From: Chitinophaga fulva
Lineage (GTDB): Bacteria; Bacteroidota; Bacteroidia; Chitinophagales; Chitinophagaceae
Length of the DNA stretch: 64,000 bases
Assembly: GCF_012927205.1 (NCBI RefSeq)
Contig: NZ_JABBGC010000003.1
Coordinates: forward strand, 682,001 to 746,000
Reading direction: 5' to 3'
Position numbers and translations under genes: made by a program. The notes under the pieces are model-generated. The model had not been told where the DNA came from. It made no database searches and saw only the letters and a list, made by a program, of their open reading frames with translations. The first letter of the stretch is position 1; every line of letters starts with the position of its first letter. Positions 1-7,226 of this stretch are shown one piece after another.

Positions 1-785
1 ATAAACTGGACACCGTCTTTAAAACAGCCATTGCCGAAGCGCGCAAACGCACCTTGCAGCATTATGATCTCCCTTCCACAGAAAACTTTACGCTGGAATA
101 TGTCAGCGGTAAGCCCTGGATGGGTTACAACTGGTACAAAGGAAAGTACCAGAGCCTTATCCAGGTGAGCGCGGACCTCCGGATTTTTATTGAGAAAGCA
201 ATAGACCTCGGTTGCCATGAAGGTTATCCCGGTCATCATGTCTATAATATGTTGCTCGAAAAAAACCTGTATCACGATAAAGGATGGACGGAGATTTCCT
301 TATACCCGCTCTTCAGCCCTCAGTCGCTGATTGCAGAAGGCAGCGCCAACTATGGCATTGAACTGGCTTTCCCTGGTGAAGAGAAAACCACCTACACTAA
401 AAATGTGTTGTTACCGCTGGCAGGCCTTGACACCACCGGCATCACCACCTATTTCAAAGCGCTGGACATCAAAGGCCGCCTCAATTACGCGCGCAATGAA
501 GTAGCCAGAGGCATGCTGAATGGCTCCATGAATGATTCCACTGCTGTACAGTGGTTGCTCAACTACACCTTGCTCAACCAGGAAGCGGCGGAAAAAGGAT
601 TACAGTTTATCCGTAAAAACCGTAGTTATGTGATCAACTATAATTACGGACAGGAGCTGATCAAAAATTATATCAATGCTAAAAGCCCTGCCGGGCAACC
701 GGAGAAAAGATGGGATGCTTTCGGTTATTTGCTGAGCAACCAGATCACGCCGGCAGACCTGATCAAAGCAGGAGCCGCTAAATAA
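1..785 (+). CDS. DUF885-type zinc metallopeptidase, C-terminal part
   Basis: The reading frame is open from the left edge of the window (first full codon at 3), so the gene starts outside and only the C-terminal ~260 residues are here. A CHEGYPGHH motif (codons near 210-240) matches the HE-x-x-PGHH zinc site typical of DUF885 family proteins, which are M32/M3-like predicted carboxypeptidases. Downstream, an AEGSANYG segment supplies the likely third-ligand glutamate helix, also usual for this family. The TTG at 54 is internal, not a start. The gene ends at a TAA followed immediately by a perfect hairpin. No signal peptide can be judged because the N-terminus is missing. The family call rests on the motif; the substrate is unknown. 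Confidence 0.8.
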   Translation, partial: KLDTVFKTAIAEARKRTLQHYDLPSTENFTLEYVSGKPWMGYNWYKGKYQSLIQVSADLRIFIEKAIDLGCHEGYPGHHVYNMLLEKNLYHDKGWTEISLYPLFSPQSLIAEGSANYGIELAFPGEEKTTYTKNVLLPLAGLDTTGITTYFKALDIKGRLNYARNEVARGMLNGSMNDSTAVQWLLNYTLLNQEAAEKGLQFIRKNRSYVINYNYGQELIKNYINAKSPAGQPEKRWDAFGYLLSNQITPADLIKAGAAK

Positions 786-795
786 ATTGTTTGCA

Positions 796-848
796 TTATC
801 ATATAAAACCCCTTGCAGTAACCGTCTGCAAGGGGTTTTATATGATAA
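796..848. terminator. Bidirectional hairpin terminator
   Basis: Perfect 23-bp inverted repeat, arms 796-818 and 826-848, with a 7-nt loop. It lies between two convergent genes, and the arms end in A/T-rich sequence on both strands, so it can stop transcripts from either side. Its right arm ends just short of the stop codon of the minus-strand lipoprotein gene. Confidence 0.85.
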
Positions 849-849
849 C

Positions 850-1788
850 TTATTTGAGTTGCAGGGTTTGGGCCAGTTGTTTGCATTCTTTCCATAAAGC
901 AGGCTGGTCATCATTTATATACCCTAAATAGTAAACAGCAGATTTATCATTTCCCAATATCAACAAATACACATTTTGGGAAATCCCACCCAGTTCAGCT
1001 TTCATGGTGATCTCATAAGCAGGCTTCCCCCGGATGCTTATCACTTTCTCCTCCCCGGTTTTTACGACCATTTTCGCCACTATTTGCTTCGCAAGCCCCC
1101 TGGCACAATTTTTCATGTCTTCCACACGTGGCATGGCCGGCAGCTGACCCATCGTTGTCACAAAGTTATTGACTGCATCACCTTTGCCATCTACCGTATA
1201 ATAAAAAATACCGGCAGCATTTTTATTCATTTTAAAAACAGAATGAGAAAAATCAAGGCTATAATTTTTTAAAGCGTCATAATCAAGCTCAACGGACTTA
1301 TCAACAATAGCGGTCTTTAACGCGGTGATGATCTCATCCCTGTCAACCGTATTATTTTCAGGGATTTTACATAATGCAACCATGATAAAACTATCATCGC
1401 CTGTTACTAAGTTTATTTTCTCTTCTTTTTCTTTCCTGACTTTTCCATATATGATATTTGCCTGATATCCGTTGAGCATAAAGTTTTTCTGAAAAAAGGT
1501 CACAGCCGCACGGGATTCTTTTGGAACAGGAACCATATCTTTATTCTTATCCAGTGCCCGTCCCCGTGATTCCATTAACATTATATCCGCCCCATCTGCT
1601 TTACTGATGGTGGTCCCGGAAACAGTATAGCCTTTAGGTATCACCATAAAGATCCTTGTTCCCGGTATTTGCTGATGCTCCCTGGTTTTGGATATCCTCA
1701 CTATATCTGGTATGTCGAGAGGACGGTCTAGGTTGGTACATGCGTTCAACACGAATAAAAATGCTACAAGAGATAATATTTGTTTCAT
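850..1788 (-). CDS. Hypothetical SPII lipoprotein, 312 aa
   Basis: A longer in-frame start exists at 1863, but the ATG at 1788 begins a clear lipoprotein signal: MKQILSLVAFLFVLNAC, a basic start, a hydrophobic stretch and an LNAC lipobox. This start is therefore preferred. The mature part has alternating polar and hydrophobic residues with no recognised catalytic motif. The protein probably sits on the outer or inner membrane as a periplasmic lipoprotein. It is divergent from hmp, and the ~230-bp gap carries the hmp operator-like dyads, which could in principle affect both genes. I do not recognise the family and assign no function. Confidence 0.75.
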   Translation of the reverse strand: MKQILSLVAFLFVLNACTNLDRPLDIPDIVRISKTREHQQIPGTRIFMVIPKGYTVSGTTISKADGADIMLMESRGRALDKNKDMVPVPKESRAAVTFFQKNFMLNGYQANIIYGKVRKEKEEKINLVTGDDSFIMVALCKIPENNTVDRDEIITALKTAIVDKSVELDYDALKNYSLDFSHSVFKMNKNAAGIFYYTVDGKGDAVNNFVTTMGQLPAMPRVEDMKNCARGLAKQIVAKMVVKTGEEKVISIRGKPAYEITMKAELGGISQNVYLLILGNDKSAVYYLGYINDDQPALWKECKQLAQTLQLK

Positions 1789-1886
1789 AGATATATTTAG
1801 GATAGCTGTAAGATAATAAAATACAGGTTTAGCCTGTTTTTTGGAGAGAAATTTTCCATTCATTCATCTGCAAAATCATCTCTCCC

Positions 1887-1918
1887 AATAATAAAAGATA
1901 TTTTTGACTTTTATTATT
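1887..1918. promoter_or_regulatory. Operator-like dyad 1 upstream of hmp
   Basis: Perfect 11-bp inverted repeat AATAATAAAAG / CTTTTATTATT with a 10-bp spacer. It covers the -33 region of the promoter at 1903-1933, a position suited to a repressor. A related dyad recurs at 1971-2000. In other bacteria flavohemoglobin genes are controlled by NO-responsive NsrR (Rrf2 family) or CRP/FNR-type factors. The sequence does not tell which protein binds here. Confidence 0.6.
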
Positions 1919-1933
1919 CCACAACTATCTTTG
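1903..1933 (+). promoter_or_regulatory. Bacteroidota-type promoter for hmp
   Basis: TTTG (1903-1906) followed after 19 bp by TATCTTTG (1926-1933) fits the Bacteroidota consensus TTTG-N19-TAnnTTTG exactly. Transcription would start near 1940, giving a ~75-nt leader that contains the second dyad. Confidence 0.7.
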
Positions 1934-1970
1934 TGCCGCCGATTTCTCCCAAACACCTATTCCTTTATAA

Positions 1971-2000
1971 AAATAAAGGACATAAATATCTTTTATTATT
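1971..2000. promoter_or_regulatory. Operator-like dyad 2 in hmp leader
   Basis: AAATAAAG (1971-1978) faces CTTTTATTATT (1990-2000). Read on the minus strand it closely resembles dyad 1, including the shared core AATAATAAAAGATATTT. The two copies are therefore in opposite orientation, about 82 bp apart, one over the -33 box and one in the leader. Confidence 0.5.
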
Positions 2001-2015
2001 TAAAGTTTATATAAG

Positions 2016-3215
2016 ATGACGACAGAACAAAAACAGCTCGTAACCGCTACAGTACCGGTCCTCAGAGAGCATGGCGTATTACTGACCACTCATTTCTACA
2101 ACCGGATGTTTACCCATAACCCGGAGTTAAAACATGTCTTCAATATGGGCAATCAGCAAAATGGGAAACAACAGACTGCGCTGGCCATGGCAGTACTGGC
2201 CTATGCAGAGCATATTGAAAATCCGGCGGTGCTGATGCCGGTGGTAGACAGCATCGGGCACAAACACACCAGCCTGGATATCCGTCCGGAACACTATGCA
2301 ATTGTAGGGAAACACCTGCTGGCTTCCATCGCGGAAGTACTGGGAGATGCCGCCAAACCCGCCCTGCTGGAAGCCTGGGCCGCTGCTTATCAGCAGCTGG
2401 CAGCCATCATGAGCGGCCATGAGCAGGGCCTGTATGCTAAACAGGTCAGTAAAAACGCGGGCTGGACCGGCTGGAAGCCGTTCATCGTAAAACAGAAAGT
2501 AAAAGAATCTGTGGAAATCACCTCTTTCTATTTATATCCGGCAGATGGTGGCGCCGTGGCGGATTTTCTGCCCGGTCAATATATCAGCCTGCGTTTGTTC
2601 CTGCCGGAACTACAGCTCCTGCAACCGCGGCAGTACAGCATTTCCTGCGCACCCAACGGAAAATATTACCGTATATCCGTCAAAAAAGAAACGGGCGCCA
2701 GTCACCCCGATGGCATGATATCGAACCGGCTCCACCAACATATCCGGGAAAACGATGTCGTGGAACTATCAGCGCCGGCGGGCACTTTCACGCTCAAAGA
2801 GCATACTTCCCGGCCGCAGGTATTCATCAGTGGCGGCGTAGGCCAGACACCACTGATAGCTATGCTGGAAGCACTTACCGGCAAACAGGCAGACACCCCT
2901 ATCACCTGGGTACATGGATGCCGTAACGAAGCAGTACACGCTTTCAAAGATCACCTGACACAACTGGCCGGTTCCTATCCCCTTCTTCATCATCATATCT
3001 TCTATGATCAACCTGAAGTACAGACACAACATACCGGCTGGGTGGACCTCTCCGAAATCAAGACAGCTGTATTGCAGGCAGATGCAGATTATTACATCTG
3101 CGGCCCTGCGCCTTTCATCGCCAAACACTATGGTTTTCTCGTAGAAAACGGTGTGGACACAGCTTCTATCCACTTTGAAGAATTTGGTCCGGCGTCTTTG
3201 CAATTAAACAACTAA
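2016..3215 (+). CDS. hmp: Flavohemoglobin / nitric oxide dioxygenase
   Basis: This 399-residue protein has the full three-domain layout: globin (about 1-135), FAD-binding (about 150-255) and NAD-binding (about 265-395). The globin part shows the B10 tyrosine context (THFYNRMF), the E-helix glutamine region (NGKQQTALA) and a proximal histidine in PEHYAIVGKH. The reductase shows RQYSIS (FAD) and GGVGQTP (NAD). The family converts NO plus O2 to nitrate with NAD(P)H in the cytoplasm. Length matches E. coli Hmp. The gene is a single transcription unit with a strong promoter, two dyads upstream and a hairpin terminator downstream, so stress-responsive control is likely. Confidence 0.95.
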   Translation: MTTEQKQLVTATVPVLREHGVLLTTHFYNRMFTHNPELKHVFNMGNQQNGKQQTALAMAVLAYAEHIENPAVLMPVVDSIGHKHTSLDIRPEHYAIVGKHLLASIAEVLGDAAKPALLEAWAAAYQQLAAIMSGHEQGLYAKQVSKNAGWTGWKPFIVKQKVKESVEITSFYLYPADGGAVADFLPGQYISLRLFLPELQLLQPRQYSISCAPNGKYYRISVKKETGASHPDGMISNRLHQHIRENDVVELSAPAGTFTLKEHTSRPQVFISGGVGQTPLIAMLEALTGKQADTPITWVHGCRNEAVHAFKDHLTQLAGSYPLLHHHIFYDQPEVQTQHTGWVDLSEIKTAVLQADADYYICGPAPFIAKHYGFLVENGVDTASIHFEEFGPASLQLNN

Positions 3216-3221
3216 TGACAA

Positions 3222-3255
3222 AAGGGGCTTTGCCTTCGATAAGGCACAGCCCCTT
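3222..3255 (+). terminator. Hairpin terminator of hmp
   Basis: Arms 3222-3236 and 3241-3255 pair over 15 bp with one mismatch and a 4-nt CGAT loop, 7 nt after the hmp stop codon. Confidence 0.75.
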
Positions 3256-3436
3256 CTGATAAAATCAGATTATGTCGCAAACAGCCCGCTAAATTGTCTT
3301 ATGCTGCCTCCCTCCAAATGCAATCTTCTTAGCATCTTTGTTGTGTTGACATCAACAGCAGATAAATGGAGCAGCAACCATTCCAAAAACGGGCGGGACC
3401 GAAAAGCCAGATGAGTAGGAAACAAAAACATATCTT

Positions 3437-3883
3437 ATGTCAAACAATACTGTTTCACTACACAGAGTCCTTAAAACAACTCCTGAGAAAGTATACCGCG
3501 CATTCACCGAGCCCCTGGCCCTCGCGTCCTGGCTGCCTCCTTACGGATATCTCTGCACGGTCCATGAAATGGATGTAAAAGTAGGTGGTAAACACAAGGC
3601 ATCATTCCACAACTTCTCCACCGGCAATGGTCATTCCTTCGGTGGCACATACCTGGAACTGAAGCCCGGCGAGCTGGTGAAATACACTGATAAATTTGAC
3701 GATCCTAACATGCCGGGAGAAATGACGACCACCGTATCGCTTCGGAACACAGTTGCCGGCACGGAGATAAAAATTACGCAGGAAGGAATTCCGGCTGTGA
3801 TACCGGTAGAGATGTGTTATTTAGGCTGGCAGGAATCACTGGAAAAACTGGCCAGGTTAGTAGAGCCTGTGATACCGGATTGA
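3437..3883 (+). CDS. SRPBCC / AHSA1-family protein
   Basis: The 148-residue protein has the START-like (SRPBCC) fold pattern of the AHSA1 family. It opens with a VLKTTPEKVYRAFTEPLALASWLPP segment (helix after strand 1), has G-G-x-H/Y strands in the middle (FGGTYLELKPGELVKYTDKF) and closes with a long helix beginning GWQESLEKLARL. Proteins of this group bind hydrophobic ligands or act as small-molecule-binding accessory proteins; Aha1 itself activates Hsp90. No ligand can be inferred here. It stands alone, with no partner ArsR gene next to it, although such pairing is common. Start ATG at 3437 fits the conserved N-terminus. Confidence 0.85.
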   Translation: MSNNTVSLHRVLKTTPEKVYRAFTEPLALASWLPPYGYLCTVHEMDVKVGGKHKASFHNFSTGNGHSFGGTYLELKPGELVKYTDKFDDPNMPGEMTTTVSLRNTVAGTEIKITQEGIPAVIPVEMCYLGWQESLEKLARLVEPVIPD

Positions 3884-3952
3884 TTTTCATGGAATACTTA
3901 CAATACCAAAGCCGCATCAATCCTGTGATGATGTGGCTTTCTCATTTACAAC

Positions 3953-4720
3953 TTACCTCCGCTTCGTGTATACCCGCATGGCCCATGCATATGCCACGAA
4001 CATAATGCCGAGGCACCAGGCAAGCGCCAGCCAGATCTCGCCACCAACAGGCTGTCCGGACAGCAACGCACGGATAGCTTCCACCATCGGCGTCAATGGC
4101 TGGTTCTCCGCAAATGCACGGACCGCTGCAGGCATCGTTTTGGTAGGCACAAACGCCGAGCTGACCAGCGGCAGAAAGTGAATGGGATAAGCAATGGCAC
4201 TCGCGCCATCTATCGACTTGGCGGACAGTCCTGCAATGGCAGCCACCCAGGTGAGCGCCAGCGTAAACATAGCGAGAATACCGCCTACAGCCAGCCATGA
4301 CAGCACGCCTGCGGGTGAACGAAAACCCATTACCAGCGCTACCAGTACGATGACTGTTACCGAAATCACATTGGATACCAACGAAGTCAGTACGTGTCCC
4401 CACAACGCCGCAGAACGCGCAATCGGCATCGAGTTGAAACGTTCGAATATGCCCCGTTGCACATCAGTAAACAACCGGAAAGACACATAGCCGATACTAT
4501 TGGCAACCGCAATCAGCAGTATGCCAGGCAAGAGGTAATTCACGTAGTTATCTGTGCCAGCATTAATAGCGCCGCCTAATACATACACGAACAGCAGCAT
4601 CATGGCGATAGGCATGATCGTAACCGTGATGATAGTATCCATGCTGCGGAAAACATGGCGCATGGAGCGTCCCAGCATCACACCCATGTCTGCGAGATAG
4701 TAGTTTTTTATTGCTTCCAT
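3953..4720 (-). CDS. ABC-2 type permease (DrrB-like)
   Basis: This 255-residue integral membrane protein has about six hydrophobic segments and the ABC-2 membrane domain layout. An amphipathic N-terminus (RSMRHVFRSMDTII) precedes TM1, a conserved mid-region reads GIFERFNSMPIARSA, and the C-terminus ends MRVYTKRR. It matches the DrrB/ABC-2 efflux family that works with DrrA-type ATPases to export drugs or lipids. Its ATG at 4720 overlaps the stop of the upstream ATPase gene by one base (TAATG), which implies translational coupling. The transported compound is unknown. Confidence 0.9.
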   Translation of the reverse strand: MEAIKNYYLADMGVMLGRSMRHVFRSMDTIITVTIMPIAMMLLFVYVLGGAINAGTDNYVNYLLPGILLIAVANSIGYVSFRLFTDVQRGIFERFNSMPIARSAALWGHVLTSLVSNVISVTVIVLVALVMGFRSPAGVLSWLAVGGILAMFTLALTWVAAIAGLSAKSIDGASAIAYPIHFLPLVSSAFVPTKTMPAAVRAFAENQPLTPMVEAIRALLSGQPVGGEIWLALAWCLGIMFVAYAWAMRVYTKRR

Positions 4721-5487
4721 TATACGGTGGTTTTTTGGTTAATGATGGTTAAAAAGATTTCCTCCAGCGTGGGCTGTTTTTCAATGTATTCCACTTTTGC
4801 AGGTGGGAACAGCTTCTTCAGTTCCCCGAGCGTGCCGTCTACAATGATTTTGCCCTTGTGGAGAATGGCGATCCTGTCGGCCAGCTGTTCGGCTTCCTCC
4901 AGGTATTGGGTGGTCAGGAATACCGTTGTGCCGTTATCAGCCAGCTCTTCAATGATCTTCCATACTTCGATGCGGCCCTCGGGGTCCAGCCCGGTAGTGG
5001 GCTCATCGAGGAAAATAAGCCGTGAATTGCCCACCAGGCTCATGGCAATATCCAGCCGGCGGCGCATGCCACCTGAATAGGTAGACGCCCTGCGGTCGGC
5101 CGCGTCGGTGAGGCTGAAGCGTTGCAGCAGATCGTCTACGATCGGCTGTGGATGCGGGAGATGCCGCAGCCGGGCAATCATCGTCAGGTTTTCCCGCCCG
5201 GTTAAAATCTCATCTACCGCTGCGAACTGTCCGGTCAGGCTGATCGACTGCCGCACCTCATCGGGTTGCGACACCACATCAAACCCGTTGACAGTAACCT
5301 TGCCGCTGTCCTGCCTCAGCAACGTGGCCAGTATCCGGACGATCGTCGTTTTACCGGCACCGTTAGGTCCGAGCAGCGCGAAAATACTGCCTGTCTTTAC
5401 CTCAAAATCCACTCCTGTCAGCACAGGGAGATTCTTGTAGGATTTTTTTAATCCCTTTACAGAGATGGCGATTCCATTTTGAGACAT
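4720..5487 (-). CDS. ABC transporter ATPase (DrrA-like)
   Basis: Complete 255-residue nucleotide-binding subunit: Walker A GPNGAGKTT (40-48), signature YSGGM (137-141), Walker B LIFLDE (157-162) with the following PTTGLDP, and an H-loop region in FLTTQYLEEAEQLADR. The phrase LTGQFAAVDEILTGREN is typical of the daunorubicin-resistance DrrA group. It powers the permease encoded directly downstream with a 1-base overlap. It starts 9 bp after the XRE/pentapeptide regulator gene, so the three likely form one operon for efflux of a toxic compound. Confidence 0.93.
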   Translation of the reverse strand: MSQNGIAISVKGLKKSYKNLPVLTGVDFEVKTGSIFALLGPNGAGKTTIVRILATLLRQDSGKVTVNGFDVVSQPDEVRQSISLTGQFAAVDEILTGRENLTMIARLRHLPHPQPIVDDLLQRFSLTDAADRRASTYSGGMRRRLDIAMSLVGNSRLIFLDEPTTGLDPEGRIEVWKIIEELADNGTTVFLTTQYLEEAEQLADRIAILHKGKIIVDGTLGELKKLFPPAKVEYIEKQPTLEEIFLTIINQKTTV

Positions 5488-5496
5488 GTTGATCGT

Positions 5497-6396
5497 TTAT
5501 GCTGTTAACAATGTGATACCACTCACGTCCGCTTTCCCGTTTTTCAGGAATTCGTAGGTCATACGGTCTGCCTTACAGTCCACAAAGTGGAGTTGTTTCA
5601 GCTTCCTGCATTTAAAGAAAGTATTGATGAGCGTTGAATTTTGAAAGGTTACTTTGGAAAATGCACAGTTGTCAAAAGAGCAGTCTTCTATCGTACCCTC
5701 GAAAACCATATCCGTAATAGCGGAACTGATGAAGGCGGTCCCGTACAACACTGCATTTTCCATGGTGTTTTTCTGGAAACTGCTGGATTTGAAAGTCGCC
5801 CCGGTCAAATCCGCACCGGAGAAATTGCAGCTTTTAATATGGCTCCCTGAAAATTCCGCCGCTTTCAGTGAACATTCCTTAAATACATTGGTGTCCAGAT
5901 GGGAGCTCTGGAAATGGCTGTTACCGATATCAGAACCGGAGAAGTCACAGCTGACAATATGATTGCCTCTCAGCAGCAGCCCCGACATCTCTGATCCGAT
6001 GAATTTGCAACGCTGCATGTTGGAAGAACTGAATTTTTCGTGCAGGTCCTTCAGCCCTGAAAAGTCCGCATCCACCCAGCTGCCCATGGACATATCCCAA
6101 TTACGCTTATTTTCGGGCTTTGCTGGCTGTTCTGCCGACGGCTCGTCCAAAAACTCCCTGGCAACAGCATCGGCGGTGACGGTGGTCGACTGGAAGCTCT
6201 CAGAAAAATAGTTCAGGTCCACCCCCAGTATTTGTGCGAGCCGGTTCATGGTAATAATGTCCGGAACAGATTCTCCCCGCTCCCATTTTCCGACAGCCTG
6301 CGGACTGATAAACAGCTGCTGAGCCAGTTGCGCCTGGGATATATTTATTGCTTTACGTGCGTTGGCGATTTTGTTGCCGATGATTTTTGTTTCCAT
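5497..6396 (-). CDS. XRE-type regulator fused to pentapeptide repeats
   Basis: Residues 5-60 form an XRE/Cro helix-turn-helix (ARKAINISQAQLAQQLFISP, then KWERGESVPD). After a linker, residues ~100-285 consist of pentapeptide-type repeats of the A/C-D/N-F/L-S-G style, such as CNFSGADLTGATF, which should fold as a right-handed beta helix. Pentapeptide proteins such as Qnr/MfpA mimic DNA, but that role is not shown here. It is the first gene of an operon with a drug-type ABC pair (9-bp gap), so it probably senses or controls that exporter. The fusion of the two modules is uncommon. Confidence 0.85.
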   Translation of the reverse strand: METKIIGNKIANARKAINISQAQLAQQLFISPQAVGKWERGESVPDIITMNRLAQILGVDLNYFSESFQSTTVTADAVAREFLDEPSAEQPAKPENKRNWDMSMGSWVDADFSGLKDLHEKFSSSNMQRCKFIGSEMSGLLLRGNHIVSCDFSGSDIGNSHFQSSHLDTNVFKECSLKAAEFSGSHIKSCNFSGADLTGATFKSSSFQKNTMENAVLYGTAFISSAITDMVFEGTIEDCSFDNCAFSKVTFQNSTLINTFFKCRKLKQLHFVDCKADRMTYEFLKNGKADVSGITLLTA

Positions 6397-6418
6397 CTGA
6401 TATATTTTTTCGATACAG

Positions 6419-6426
6419 CAAAGGTA
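6419..6426 (-). promoter_or_regulatory. Probable -7 box of the XRE-ABC operon
   Basis: On the minus strand the sequence TACCTTTG matches TAnnTTTG and ends 22 nt before the ATG at 6396. The -33 box is weak. The rest of the 6397-6729 gap shows two TTGTAAT direct copies (around 6470 and 6495) but no gene I would support. Confidence 0.45.
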
Positions 6427-6729
6427 TCTGGGTTCTTTTTCAGAATCGCTAAAACCACCACACCTGTTAGTTGTAATGGTGCTACTTACAGTTGTAATTC
6501 AACAACCACTGGTAGTATATGATTGAATTTGAGCACTTTAGAGATACCGGCCATTTCAGCGCGCTGGCCGGAAAATTTCCCGCCAGCCGTTTACCTAAGA
6601 TAATTGTTACCTTTAGGGTGTGCATTTTTTGTTTCACCATTGGCCACCCACCATACGCCAGAACTTGTAAAAGCTCCCTTGGCGCGTAAGATTTAACTGT
6701 CATAGGATAACAATTTAAACCCCTACATT

Positions 6730-7002
6730 ATGCCTAAGTATGTTATCGAACGTGAAATCCCTGGTGCGGGTAAATTATCAGGAGAACAACTGAAAGCAAT
6801 TTCACAGGCTTCCTGCAATGTCCTAAGCAATATGGGACCACAAATTCAATGGGTACACAGTTATGTGACCGCCGATAAAATTTATTGTGTTTATATCGCG
6901 CCCAATGAAGAGATGGTCCGGGAGCACGCCAAGCAAGGAGGCTTTCCTGCCAATACTATCAGTGAAGTAGCGACCATTATTGATCCCACCACCGCTGAGT
7001 AA
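6730..7002 (+). CDS. DUF4242 (SCO4226-type) small protein
   Basis: The 90-residue protein begins MPKYVIEREIPGAGKLS and contains VLSNMGPQIQWVHSYVT and KIYCVYIAPNEEMVREHA, ending in AxIDPTTAE. This is the conserved DUF4242 pattern of ferredoxin-like small proteins, of which the Streptomyces member SCO4226 is described as nickel-binding. The candidate metal site residues (His in VHSY, Cys in YCVY, His in REHA) are present. No operon partner. The role is unknown; metal binding is inferred from the family only. Confidence 0.85.
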   Translation: MPKYVIEREIPGAGKLSGEQLKAISQASCNVLSNMGPQIQWVHSYVTADKIYCVYIAPNEEMVREHAKQGGFPANTISEVATIIDPTTAE

Positions 7003-7226
7003 CATTTACCAGCGCGCCAGGCGTCAAAAATGAGGTAACCAAATTGGTAACCCGGATAGTTGTGTTTGTTTGTCTCCGTAACCGTTAAAAGATCTCCTGC
7101 ATTGAAACGGCGATGCAGTAGCTGGTTTTATTTTTACTTAAAACTACCGTGCTATGGAAACCAGGCATCTGTGCTTATAACCCTGCTATATTATCTGTAC
7201 TCTTTTTATAATCCAAAATCATCATC

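Noticed and set aside
6482..6703. 73-codon minus-strand ORF in the gap upstream of the XRE gene
   Set aside because: No recognisable start region, composition is not protein-like, and it overlaps the regulatory region between two real genes.
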